From Branchiostoma floridae (taxonomy: Eukaryota > Chordata > Leptocardii > Amphioxiformes > Branchiostomatidae), in NCBI RefSeq assembly GCF_000003815.2, contig NC_049982.1, forward strand, positions 14,912,694 to 14,976,693: a stretch of 64,000 nucleotides of DNA, written 5' to 3'. Shown here one piece after another: positions 46,886 to 58,139 of the stretch. The translations under genes were made by a program, and so were the position numbers. The notes below the pieces were generated by a model that made no database searches, had not been told where the DNA came from, and saw only the letters and a program-made list of their open reading frames with translations. Every line of letters starts with the position of its first letter. Position 1 is the first letter of the stretch.

Positions 46886-49800
46886 AGACAGTTAATCTAA
46901 CTTTTTGGTCAAATTGTAACATTTAAAGTACCCGTTCTGACAATCAACTGCATTGATTAATCAGTCTTAACAATGGCTACATGTATATAGATAGGTCATT
47001 GTAGCTCTAAGCTTGTGAAAAGCAGTTTTCCTGATATGTTTAAGCGGTGTTTTGTGATCTATTCCTCATTCGTACCACGGGGGTTGCTCCAAATAGTTCT
47101 CTCTTCAATCAACAGTAGTGGGCAATTGGTACACCCAAGTATACAATACCTTGGATTAAGAGACAGATCTTTGGCGTCTACGTTTCTAAATCTTCCCAAG
47201 CAGGGAGATCTGTCTAAGGCTCGCAGAGCTTTTGGAAGTCTTTCCAACTAATTCTTGACTATAGTGGATTTTCGTGAGCGCCCCTGCTCATTCGTTATTT
47301 TCAATAACATGATGTATTTGTGATGTGCGGTTACTTTTCCTGGCAAATTATCTGTTTTAATCAAACAAGTCTGTGTTGATCGAAGAGTAATACAGACACA
47401 GAAGCACCATGAGCCCCGGGTCTTTTCCGCGAGTGATCTGTGCCGTTAGAACAAATACACCTGTTTATCTAGCTCGACCCTCCTTCCCCGGACTCACTAA
47501 CACGTCTCCGTCAGGCTCTACTGGCCAATAGGAGCGGCCGGTTACAGACACGTCCCGCGCCCCGGGGAAGCCGCGGCACCAGGAATATCGACAATTCCCT
47601 CCCCTCATTACAGAACAGACTCCACAAATACCGTCTACCACAGCCGGCTCCACGGTACCGAGAGATCGGGTCCCCCGGGACGCGCCGGGATTTGGGCTGA
47701 CCACAGATCACCCTGCAAGTGGCTTTTGGCATTAACAAGTAATCCTCAGTAATAACTCGCTGTTATAGTTGCTAATGCATACATACAGAATGTATGGGAC
47801 AGAGGAGCGCCCAAGAGTTAAGTGGAAGTTAGCAAAGTCAGGTGGATGAGCTCGATGGTGTTAGAATGGTAGGAAATTGGGGTTTTAATATTACTTTGAA
47901 CTGAAACAGTGGGGCACTGTCACTGGATTTCGCTTCGGGAATGTGGAAAAATGGATCCTTTGTCTGGCGGCTTTCGAAGACTCATTAAGCTAATCTTTAG
48001 TCATAACTTTCGGTAGTACATTGCAAATGTGGAAGAGCACCTTGAGCGTTTCATGTAGTTGAGACAAATTCGGTATATCAAAATTCAGTACCAATAATCC
48101 TGTGTATTACTCTAGAAGAGAAACGCCTTTGCAATTTGGAAGTCAATAATCAGAAATTTTCACTCAGTTCCATGCCAAGTACAGCCATGCTTTCGTTTGA
48201 GGCCTGACAGCCTTTGGCGGATTTCTTGAAAAAGACGCCATATGACTATACAGATGCATTACATTTACAATAAAAGCGGCGTGATTAATGCCCCATTAAC
48301 AGTTCTTATCAACTTCCCAAAGTTGTAAGTAAACACGTTTCCGGACTGTCTATCGACGCGAGGAAATGAATAGCGAGGGAACAGATAAATCACAGGTGTG
48401 GGTGTACAGAACAGGCCTGCAACAATGCCACCATCACCAGGCGTTTTCTCGGCTTTCCTGACAAGTGGAGACGAACGGCCATCATTAGATAGCCCTTTCC
48501 TGTAAAGGAAAGAACGGAAAGGTTACGTAAATGAATAACTTGATAACAGATGAAACTGTTTTGAAACAGGCCCAAAGTCTGGAGACCTCAGACATCTTAC
48601 TGTCCGGGATGTCCGTCTCCATCACCTGTCTCCATCTCCGCGGACTTCAGGCGGCTCACCGTGATAAATGGCTCCACGGAGCTGTTGATGCGAACTCAGG
48701 AGCCAGACGGGCTCCCTCCAAGTACTGAAGTGTCGCCGGTTTTGTTTTAGTGTCTGCGTGAGTTTAATCCACTTACGTGATATCGCAACTTTAACAACTC
48801 ACAATACGCGCCCTCTTGCCTAAGCGATGGTTCATACATGACAGTCTCAACATGAAGCCACTCCCGCGGGTTATTTGTTATGTCCTGCACGAAAACAACC
48901 AGAACAATTTGTCTCCTTTCTAGAATGGGTCAGGAGACGGCTACTGACATAGGCTGGTGTTTCTGTAACTTTAGTCGTCTGCAATCTCTTTTTTTATCAT
49001 CATCATGGATATAGACCTTCTATCAAAAGATCACATCTACTCATCAATATTATCTGTAGTAGCAGAACTAGTCCAAACAACTGACAACAAACAACTGAGG
49101 GTGCAGAATTGAGTCTGCAAATGTCATGCTGGAGTTTTGTATAAACTAAAACCTCGTGCTGATTGACGGAAACGGTCCTCTTTACATATATATTAGTTGC
49201 GAGTCTTATCCGATGAACTTTGGACTCCACACTACCTGTTTAAAAGGCCTGCGACTTTTTAGGGAGGAGGAGCGGAAGGCTAAAAGACGGCTGCGGTCAG
49301 GACGTCCCGTGTGACTCCGGATCAAGGATCGATACGCGGTGGCCGCCACGCGCCGTATCGCCAGCCCAGATCTACCAACAATAATTGGTGGCATGAATGA
49401 AATTGTCGGAGAAATAAATGGGATTGTCAGGACCCATCAGGAAGGCTGGTGCCAGGCAGGCTCACAGGAAAGATCATCTCGCCACAGAGGGCGGAGGCCA
49501 AATAGAAAGGATTTTGTCTTTGGAAACGTTTTGATTGCTTTGTATTATTCTTACTTTTGACGTTGCAACTGCAGCAGACAAGTTCAGATGAAACACGCAG
49601 CAAATTTCTGGTAACCTATCGCTCTGTTTTCATACTTTAAAAATCTATATCCACCAAAAGGAAGTGAAGTAACGATACATACTGTTGGAAATTTAAGAAC
49701 AAGAAAATGCACTAAGGTGTTAGATAATGACAACCTCTGGAACAAACATCAGCTCAACGTAAGTCGTTGCCCTGTCCTCATTAGAACAGTATTACACAGT

Positions 49801-51891
49801 CTGTCTCTGTCATCAATGGGCGCGTAAAACGGTGAAACGATCGTGGAAATCTCCGCAGACTTGGTGAAACTGCCGTAAGAATTACAGTCCTGTGGTAATA
49901 GGCTACCGACGGAGCCATGAATTCTCTCCCAGCCCGCTCCCGCCGCCTCTCTTTCACACAGCCTCGTTAAACTTCCCCAGCTGATAGCTTGTGTCACAAG
50001 ACAGCTATTAACATGTTGTTTCTCCAACTATCGATATGAAAGCCGTCTTTCATTTGACAAATACGTTCGTCACCATGTGGAGCCCGGCTGTCTGCTCGCG
50101 CGCAGGGGACGCTCCCTGGAAAGATAAAATTGATGACGGAAAGTTTCTCCTGAGACGGCTTGTAATTTCAAGCGACAATTTGTTAAGTGGAGTAACGCGG
50201 GGACGGGGAACTGGTTCGGTTGTTATTGGTGCTATCAGTCACTTCGCTAGCAGAACAATAAATTACGACATCAAAAACAGTAACGCAGTGTTCTAAATGC
50301 CGAACACTACAACAATTGCTGCTTTGTTGAACGTGAAACTTATCCTAATCATTATCAAATCGTTCCTAATCAGAGCCATTAGCTCTGCGGCGCTACCAGT
50401 ACCGTTAAATGCGTCACTATGTGAACAGTATCGATGGGCTGTAGGTTGCCAAAATTGCAGAGGAAATTTTTTGGTAGTAAATCGCTGTAAAAACCGTTGG
50501 CATTACATGAAGAATGACTTACAAACATTAGCGACAAGACAATACTTTCGTTTGTGTGCACGTCCGCCACAACTATGCGTAGTCAAAAAGTCAGACGTGC
50601 GTATGACGTTAAAGCGCATCACATGGATGTTCTTGTTTGTAAGCCCAAACTGTTTGATAAACCGTAATTTACCAGAAGACTGTCGATAACGAGGAAAGTT
50701 ACAACTTGTTGTTGCTTGAGTTGAAACTGAAACTGTGTTTTTAGTACAAACATTTCAGCACCTTGGGCAGTGCCCTAATGAAGGGTTAGCGGACCTGCCT
50801 AACTTCAGACGGTCAGGTCTTTACTGCCTACACACCGTAGGTAACTCCCACCTTAGCAAAAGGTGTGATAGGCTCCTAACACGTTCAGAGTATGCGTTTT
50901 TAACATGTTCGAGTATTGCCATTTTTCAAGCACGGCTATATCTCAAGCATGGAACCAGTTTGCTATTTCTCAACCACGGAACCGACAGCTGAATCAGGCC
51001 ATCATGCTCATGACAGACGTCACAGGCGGAGCTCGCAGATGCCCGGCAGTATCTTGCCGATCCCGTCACAAGCTCAGTCGCCTGGAGCATGACGTCAGAC
51101 TGACGTATTACATCAGACCTTGTGTTACCCAGGGTAGCTTCTGGTGTGCGCAGATTTATATCTATGGTCTACATTCTGTCACGAGGCTGTCCTTCACGTC
51201 CCATTACTTTATACACAAGGGTAATACACCTCGGGGCGGGGCATTAACCCTTTATTAACCGCACAGGGCATTCGGAACATAATCAGACACCTCTACGGTC
51301 ACTTTATTGGGAGAATACCGGTACCTGCGTTCAAATATGCAAAGGAATCTCTACGACGTAGAACCACTATACAACTGTAGTAAATGTGACATCGTCAGAG
51401 CACCACTAAAAGTTTTGCTGTAAAAGTTCCTAACAGAAAAGTTCCAGGGTTACGTATGCATGGTTAGACCTACAGTGCTAGTTGTTGTAATGTCGTCAGG
51501 AGGCGTTAAGGCTATCGCCTCGTGTCTGCTCGCTAAAGTGGTCCTGCCTGCCGTCTCCGTCATCTTGGCGTCTAACAGCGTTCCTGTTGGCCTCTCGGTT
51601 CCCAGGGGGAGGCGCGGACTTGCCCTTTATCCGCCTCCCAGGGTCCGCCGGCTCGCAGTGGCCGCTCAAAGATAGTCTTGTTATAGGCTATTGAACGCAT
51701 CTTCAGTCATCGCGGCGTCTAGAAGCGCTACCCCCGCTGACAAGGCCTCCAGGGACGCCACCGCTACTCTGTCTCTGTCTTATCGGTGCTGAGATCGGAG
51801 AGGAGAGATGGCCCGTAACTCACGAGAATTAATCAGCTTAGTTCCGGTCAGGACGTGCTGAATGGAAACTTTGGGGTGTACTTTGTTCATG

Positions 51892-51912
51892 AAGATGGCG
51901 ATAATGACGTCA
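51892..51912 (+). promoter_or_regulatory. YY1-type site followed by a full CRE
   Basis: AAGATGGCG (51892-51900) is followed four bases later by TGACGTCA (51905-51912). A further full CRE lies at 51090-51097. AAGATGGCG close to a start site is a common animal promoter arrangement, but no downstream coding exon was found. Confidence 0.3.
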
Positions 51913-54109
51913 TTCTACAATACTGTTATCAGATCTAAAATCCGGCAGTAGTGGTGTGTGTACTACGAAAGGGGTACTTTGATAACCCTCAATCTTTTCT
52001 AGCGTTCGTTTGACATACTGTGGAATGAAAATGCCTCACAGCGATACTCAATACAAATAATGACACGTACGGCATTTATAAAACAGTCTTTCCTACCAGC
52101 GCACGAGGGCGCAGTTTTGGTTTGGTGTACGTTACCGAGTGTTAAAGCACTTCAGTTGAATTCATCACTGATTATAATTCAGATTGAATTTTCCTCGTTC
52201 ATCGTCATTGATGTTTACACACTATGCGATATCAGCAGATCACCGTCGCAAATGTGATGTGCGTCAGTAGTGTGTTGTGCCTGTGCGTTGTAACGCCAGT
52301 ATGCTGTACCTGCCAAGAAACGTTACATAACAGCGACAGATGAAGGACAGGTCTGTCAGCTATGCCTGTAGGCCCGGGGTGGTATGGGCGTGTGTTAGCG
52401 GATGGTGGTATCCACCACCACAAGCGCCGTATAGCCTGGGTGTCAAGAGGACTCAAATAGCAAACTGTGGGGCGATACAATCATATACCAGGAGAATGCA
52501 TTATGCAATCGAAACCGAACGTAGACAGACAAAAAACATGTAAAAGTCATGGCAATAAATATCATTTGGGTCATAAAATCAGCTGCTCATTGTCACGTTA
52601 CAGAGAGTGATTCCAGTTGAAAATACAGGTTTGTTCTGCGCCAGCCGAAACAACACTTGTGGGGATTTCCTGGCGGAGTTGGCGGTACAATTAGCGCCAC
52701 TCCGCTGCCCGGAGTGACCGGGGATTACAGATTGGAGACACGTTGTCCCAATTATTTCTGCGTTTCTCAGGTTAACGTGAATTAATGGGAGGAAATTAAG
52801 GCATGAAGTCGGTTGGTGGAGCCCCGGGGCGGAACGCGGCAGCAGAACTACCAACATTTCAGCACTGTGGAGAGAGCCTGGCAGGCGGTGTGAGGGAGGG
52901 GACAGGCGGGTCTAATTCTTAACAGGATTGTAATGTGGAAGGGATTGGTGTCAACTTTGGAGGCTTTCGGTTTGCGGAGAGAGCTGGGTTTCTTGGTGAA
53001 GGGAAGGGGCAGGCGCGTATCATAGGTAACATGTAGAGGAACAGAGATATATGGTGTAACATGTGCTTGTTGATTTTTTTGTACGAATTTACGGATGATG
53101 CCCTACAGTATACTAGTACGGGTAAAATGCCAATGGTAACATTTTAAGTTTGAGCAACATGTTTTACGTGTGGTCCAATTCATCTCAACATGGTGGCAAC
53201 TAATATTAACATAAGTGTTTAGTCACAGCTTAATTTCATAGCCTAATACTTTTGCTATCTACTAAAGACAACAGAGCAACTGATCAATTCCTTGGTTGTC
53301 GAATTTTCAAAACAAAACAACGGAGAATACTGGCCAGAAACCTACAGATAGCCTTGTAGATGAAATTTCCCATAATCTGATGAACTTGGTTCACATCTTA
53401 ACTTGAGGTAGACATGGAACCTTCCCCCACCCTCTGGTTTATTGCCCATGACTCATAGGAATTCCTTCCATCTACCTTTTTCTTGGAAACGATTTGGTGT
53501 GGCCGAAAATTTTTCACAAACTTTAACGGAAATATTTGAAGACATACTGCATCACCTGTGACACATCTACGCTTACATCTACGCAGTCGTTGTAACGAAT
53601 CCACGGTCAGGATAGCGACAGTGAACCACAGGGGACCGTCCCGGCGTCTTTAGCTCCTGACTCGTATGGCGACAGGCTGGCGGATATGGGAATGGGAAGC
53701 GGCGTTTGGGTAGCTTTTATCTAATGAAGCCGATATCACAGCACAATGATATCGAGTTTTGTGAATCACTGGGGACGTGCTATCCCTAATCTCACGGTGT
53801 AGGCCATGAATGCTGAATGATTTTCTGTGAAGTTAGTTGAGGTGTTTTAGGCGGGAACGATGGTCCCCATGGAGTTCTACAGTGTCTTTACTGGCAGGAG
53901 TCAGCCTAATAAGCCGCTAAGATGGTCTTGTCAATTTACCTTCCCGCAGAGTTCGCCCTGCGGTGCCATTATGAATACGTTATTATTGCCGTGAAGTCTA
54001 CAGTTTGTAGCTACATAAGAACTCCACTGAACAAACTTGATGACTAACTAATTAACAACCAATAAGTGCCAAAATATTTTACATGGTCATGCACATATTA
54101 TAAGTCCAT

Positions 54110-54600
54110 GGCCACAGACAGATCTCACCGTTCCGTGACGAAATACGTTGTTACCAGCTCAGAGTATCGCACTCTAGCTGTACAACAATACAAAAGTACA
54201 AGCAAACAACAATGTTCTTATAAAGTTGTCCATGACTCAGTTTTCGGCCACTGTCAGAGCTCTCCCGTGCTAGCTTGGAGTCCGCGTGTCTGGCTGTACA
54301 GCACGACATAAGTACAAACAAACAAATAAACAAACAGTATCTACAGTTATCAGCATGACTCTGTCCCCGAGCAGCAAACGGAGCTCTTCCGTGCAGGGAT
54401 GAAATTACAAATACCGGCTTGGAGTCCACAGGTCTGGCTGTACAATACGGCCCAAGTACAAACAAATAAACACCAATTTTCTACAGTTCTCCACATGACA
54501 TTAGTCCCCGGCCACGAACGCAGCCCTCCCGTGCCGTGATGAAATACGTTATTACCGACTCGGAGTCCGTGTGTCTGGCCGTACAAACCTCCATGAGAAG
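54110..54600. repeat. Degenerate tandem repeat, about 4 copies of about 130 bp
   Basis: Copies near 54128, 54258, 54385 and 54524 share a TCCCGTGC or TTCCGTGA block, an ACTCGGAGTCCGTGTGTCTGG-like block of about 20 bp, CTGTACAA and AAGTACAAACAAA. Divergence is moderate and spacing irregular. Open frames on both strands here are by-products of the repeat. Confidence 0.65.
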
Positions 54601-57116
54601 AGATCTTCATCAAGCCCAGTTATCGGCGCGGAGGACTTTGATTCGCCCCGAACTGTCTACCATGATGTACGGTGTGCGGAGCGGGGGGCGGGCTGATGTG
54701 ATCCCTCCGATGTTTCAGGCGACAACCGCCTATTAAAACGCCCGCGATGTGTGTCTGAATTAATCTCACACTTTTCAATTACTGGTATTTATCATTTTTA
54801 GACTAGCACAAACGTAACCTGAGGGAAGCTTCCCGCAGTGTGATTCATATCTGTGAAGAACGGATATTGTGTAAATTGTCCCTGAGATAGAAACACTTTG
54901 TCATCGCAGAGATACGCATTAAGGGGATTAGTGACTTTCTGGCCCCAAACTGTCTCGTTGACGCATTTTCTTAATCTGCTTAGTCAATAATTTCACGAGC
55001 GGGACAACTTCCATCCACAGGAGACCTCAGCCTAAAGTTAGATATAAAGTAGCATAGCTCCCTGCCAGTACGGTTGACATTTCGTAAGAATGACCGATCA
55101 AAATAATAACCAATATGTCAAGTACAATGCACCAGAATGAATTTGTATTAGAAATAACTGGTTGAGTTGATTAAGAGCAAACATCTTTATAACGAATTTT
55201 TTTACGGAATGTGGTGTCCCTACTTAATTCCTTTAATGAGACAAATATAGTTATCGGTGTTCCAGTTTGACATGAGAATTTTGCAAATTTTGCTATCGTA
55301 TTTGCGCTAGCGCTAGAAACAAAGTGAATTCCGTGGTGTGTGAATACAAGTCAATCTCTACAACTGCCTAAAAACGGAAATTACTTCCGGGCGGTTTTGA
55401 GTGACATCCACCACTCCTCTTCAGCGTCACGTCCGTGGTGTTCTGTCCTAATAAATCTTGTAGATGTTCTGAATTCTACACGAGCGCACAACGCGAAGTT
55501 CTGTGATTCCACCAATGCCTTGGAAATACCGAGAGCTTAGTTCAAATAACCACTGTCTCGCCATCCGGACTAGTGTACGCCACAATTCACACCGGGATCT
55601 ATCACCGTAAAGATCTTTTTAGCTTTCATAAGCAAGATTTCTGATCGCTTCGCTGTGGTATGCGACACGCAGCTTTTACAACACATGTACAGAAGTTGTA
55701 ATGCACCGGGCAGGTTTCATCTTAATATGAAATGTTCTCCGTAGCTGGAATGGGTGACGTCATACGTACAAATCATACCACGATATAAGGTGTGGCAGAG
55801 GCGCCCTGTGCGATGCATACAGGAAGTGCAGCATATGCCACATACAGTACAGCGTCTGCCCCAATCCCCAAGGCGGTATCTTAGCCTGCTTCCGGGTTTG
55901 AAGGCGATGAGAAAAAAATAACTTAACGCGCTAGTATCTACTGTACACAATCACTGTAGGTAGAATCATAACTACTTACAATATCTCTCAGATCTACTAC
56001 AGTTTTCTGTTCTCTTTCCGATTCCCCAACCCGACCTCGACGTCTTTTGAGTAATATGGTTTAAAATGCGCATTCAGCTATGATTGGGGAATCTAAAATA
56101 GTAGATGAAGATTGACAGCTGTCACATTTTTTGCTCCCTTTAACCACTTCTGTTTTCTCAACGCCACATACCCTTTACAAAATACAGTACATTGTATAAT
56201 ACATGCCCATGTATTGGATCAACAGCGCTACAGAAAGTGGAGTTTCAACAAAGTCTGTGTAACCTCACTATAACTCTTTTTTTTCAACTTAATTTCTCCG
56301 GATTACACGGAAAGTTGCTATATATAGCGTTTGAATGTACAGAATTAGCAACACTAAGTTATCCGGTCGTTACTAATATTCTCACTGCCCGCATGAAGAA
56401 CATGTATGGGTTACAGTGCATTCTGTTTACGCGTTGGGCATGAACCTCGTGCATTTGCACATTCTGTACATTCACAATAAGCAACTACATTTTAATAGAT
56501 AAATAGAAATCGAGTAGTCAGCTAACTAAACTTACCAACCCAGCTAATCTCTCTATCTTTTGAGGGCGTGTTCCGTCGTTAGATACCAGTTTAGGCGTTT
56601 ATTCCTTCCCTTGCAGAGAAAGACTTGAGGTTAAGCTGTCTAAACACTCAGGAGACAGCCGTTCAAGATATCGTATTCTGATACTCTTTTGGGCAAATTA
56701 CCAAATATGCGGGTAATCCACCCTTCACGGTCCCACAGATAGCGGGCGGTGTGATGAATTTCTCGGCAGCTCGCAGGAGCCTTCAAGTCTGGAGACATGA
56801 AAGACGCTCAGCGTGTTAATTAATCAGCGAGAATTATCGGGGGCAGATCCGCCTGTACCGTGTGACAAATTGTGTAATGGATGATGCGCGGGGGAAGGGT
56901 GAGGGATTGGATTCCCGTGGACAAATTACTAAAGATACGGACCTGTCGGGAAGACGCCCTGGGCTCCATTCAAGTATCTACTGGGACTGGGAATTGTAAG
57001 GAAGGAATTAGGAAAACTGGCTTTTGAATTTTAAAGGTAAGAATCCATCGATTCCAGCGAAAACTCTTTGGAAATCTCTGGGGATTTGTGGACTTTGCTA
57101 TGCGGAGAATGCTATA

Positions 57117-57405
57117 GCAGGGGTGGTAGGGTGACATCATATTTCAGTAACATGGACACAACCATGTACGGTAGCAGGGGTGGTAGGGTGACATCATATT
57201 TCAGTAACATGGACACAACCATGTACGGTAGCAGGGGTGGTAGGGTGACATCATATTTCAGTAACATGCACACAACCATGTACTGTATCAGGGGTGTGAT
57301 CACGTGTCAGTAGCATGGACACAACCATGTACTGTAGTAGGGGTGATTGGGTGATACCACATTTCAGTACCATGGACATAACCATGTATGGTAGCAGGGT
57401 GGCAA
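57117..57405. repeat. 57-bp minisatellite, 3 near-identical and 2 diverged copies
   Basis: Units start with GCAGGGGTGGTAGGGTGACA at 57117, 57174 and 57231 and are almost identical. Two diverged copies follow (about 57288 and 57340) with CATGGACACAACCATGTAC still recognisable. 57 is a multiple of three, hence the open frames on both strands. Confidence 0.9.
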
Positions 57406-58000
57406 TCATAGCAGTTTGCTTATAAGGGACATAGTGGTCCACCAAATTGTTGAGAAAAGTATAGAATGGAATCGCATTTTGGCATTATGGACACAATTTA
57501 CCTTATTAATACAACCTAACTATCCATTACATACACCACAATGGAATCATTTTGCCACGTCTGAGAAGACAACTGTATTTGTGAAGGGTGAAAAAATCTG
57601 AGACAAATGATATGGTTCACAACTTTGCCTCTGGCGGACATACGTATTCCTTATTCATGAGGGTTCACACAATATGAGCAGTATCGATATCTGCAACTTA
57701 AAATACGATATCATACGTTATATTTCAAAACGTAATGTCATCATACATGTTTTCATACGTAAGAAACTATTTCATTGATGTGTCTGCTTTTCTGATGAAT
57801 AAATAACAGTACAGAGTGTTTAAAAGGTATAAATAGTTTGAATGCCTTAATGGTAAAAGTTAACACCGCATAAAAGGGAGTAAAGTTAGATTTTGCACAA
57901 TACCCAAATAAAACATTGTCAAAACCTCTCAATGACCTATATGTACACAAGTAAGTCAGCTTTTTGCACAATACTATGTGGACTGATATAGTTTTATGTA

Positions 58001-58006
58001 TTTATT
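58001..58006 (-). terminator. IDH3B: AATAAA polyadenylation signal, IDH3B (minus strand)
   Basis: TTTATT on the plus strand gives AATAAA in IDH3B sense, 56 bases after the stop codon of the distal last exon. I saw no equivalent hexamer directly after the proximal alternative last exon. Confidence 0.55.
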
Positions 58007-58061
58007 GCCAAGGGCCATATTTTCTCTGTCCTGCTGTCTGTCAGCTCCAGTGGCTGGATCC

Positions 58062-58139
58062 TCACACACGGAGGTTGTTACACACCTCATGGGTCAGGTC
58101 AGTGGTGGTGGCGTAGCCCCCCATATCCTTCGTGCGAAC
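58062..58139 (-). CDS. IDH3B: IDH3B distal last exon (variant A)
   Basis: 26 codons beginning [20 protein letters not shown] and ending NNLRV-stop (TGA at 58062-58064). It begins in phase 0 after a CAG acceptor, so it joins exon 59896-59836 (ending KVIKVGK-type sequence) directly. The AATAAA follows closely. Confidence 0.8.
   Translation of the reverse strand, partial: VRTKDMGGYATTTDLTHEVCNNLRV

Larger units (their letters stand above)
46886..57100. other. Gene desert between ANKRD53 and IDH3B
   Basis: About 10 kb without a recognisable exon. Compared with the flanking introns it is richer in CpG and has many blocks of moderate complexity. Homeodomain-like AATTAATCAGC cores are seen near 51829 and 56820. 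The longest open frame (50297-50689, 130 codons) has no domain pattern. The region could be regulatory; without a second species I cannot tell conserved blocks from background. Confidence 0.4.

Noticed and set aside
49206-49560. Short open frames around 49.2-49.6 kb on both strands
   Set aside because: No domain or splice support; treated as chance in a CpG-richer stretch.
50297-50689. 130-codon open frame in the gene desert
   Set aside because: No domain, no repeat-corrected coding bias that I can see, and no flanking splice or promoter pattern; length is within chance.
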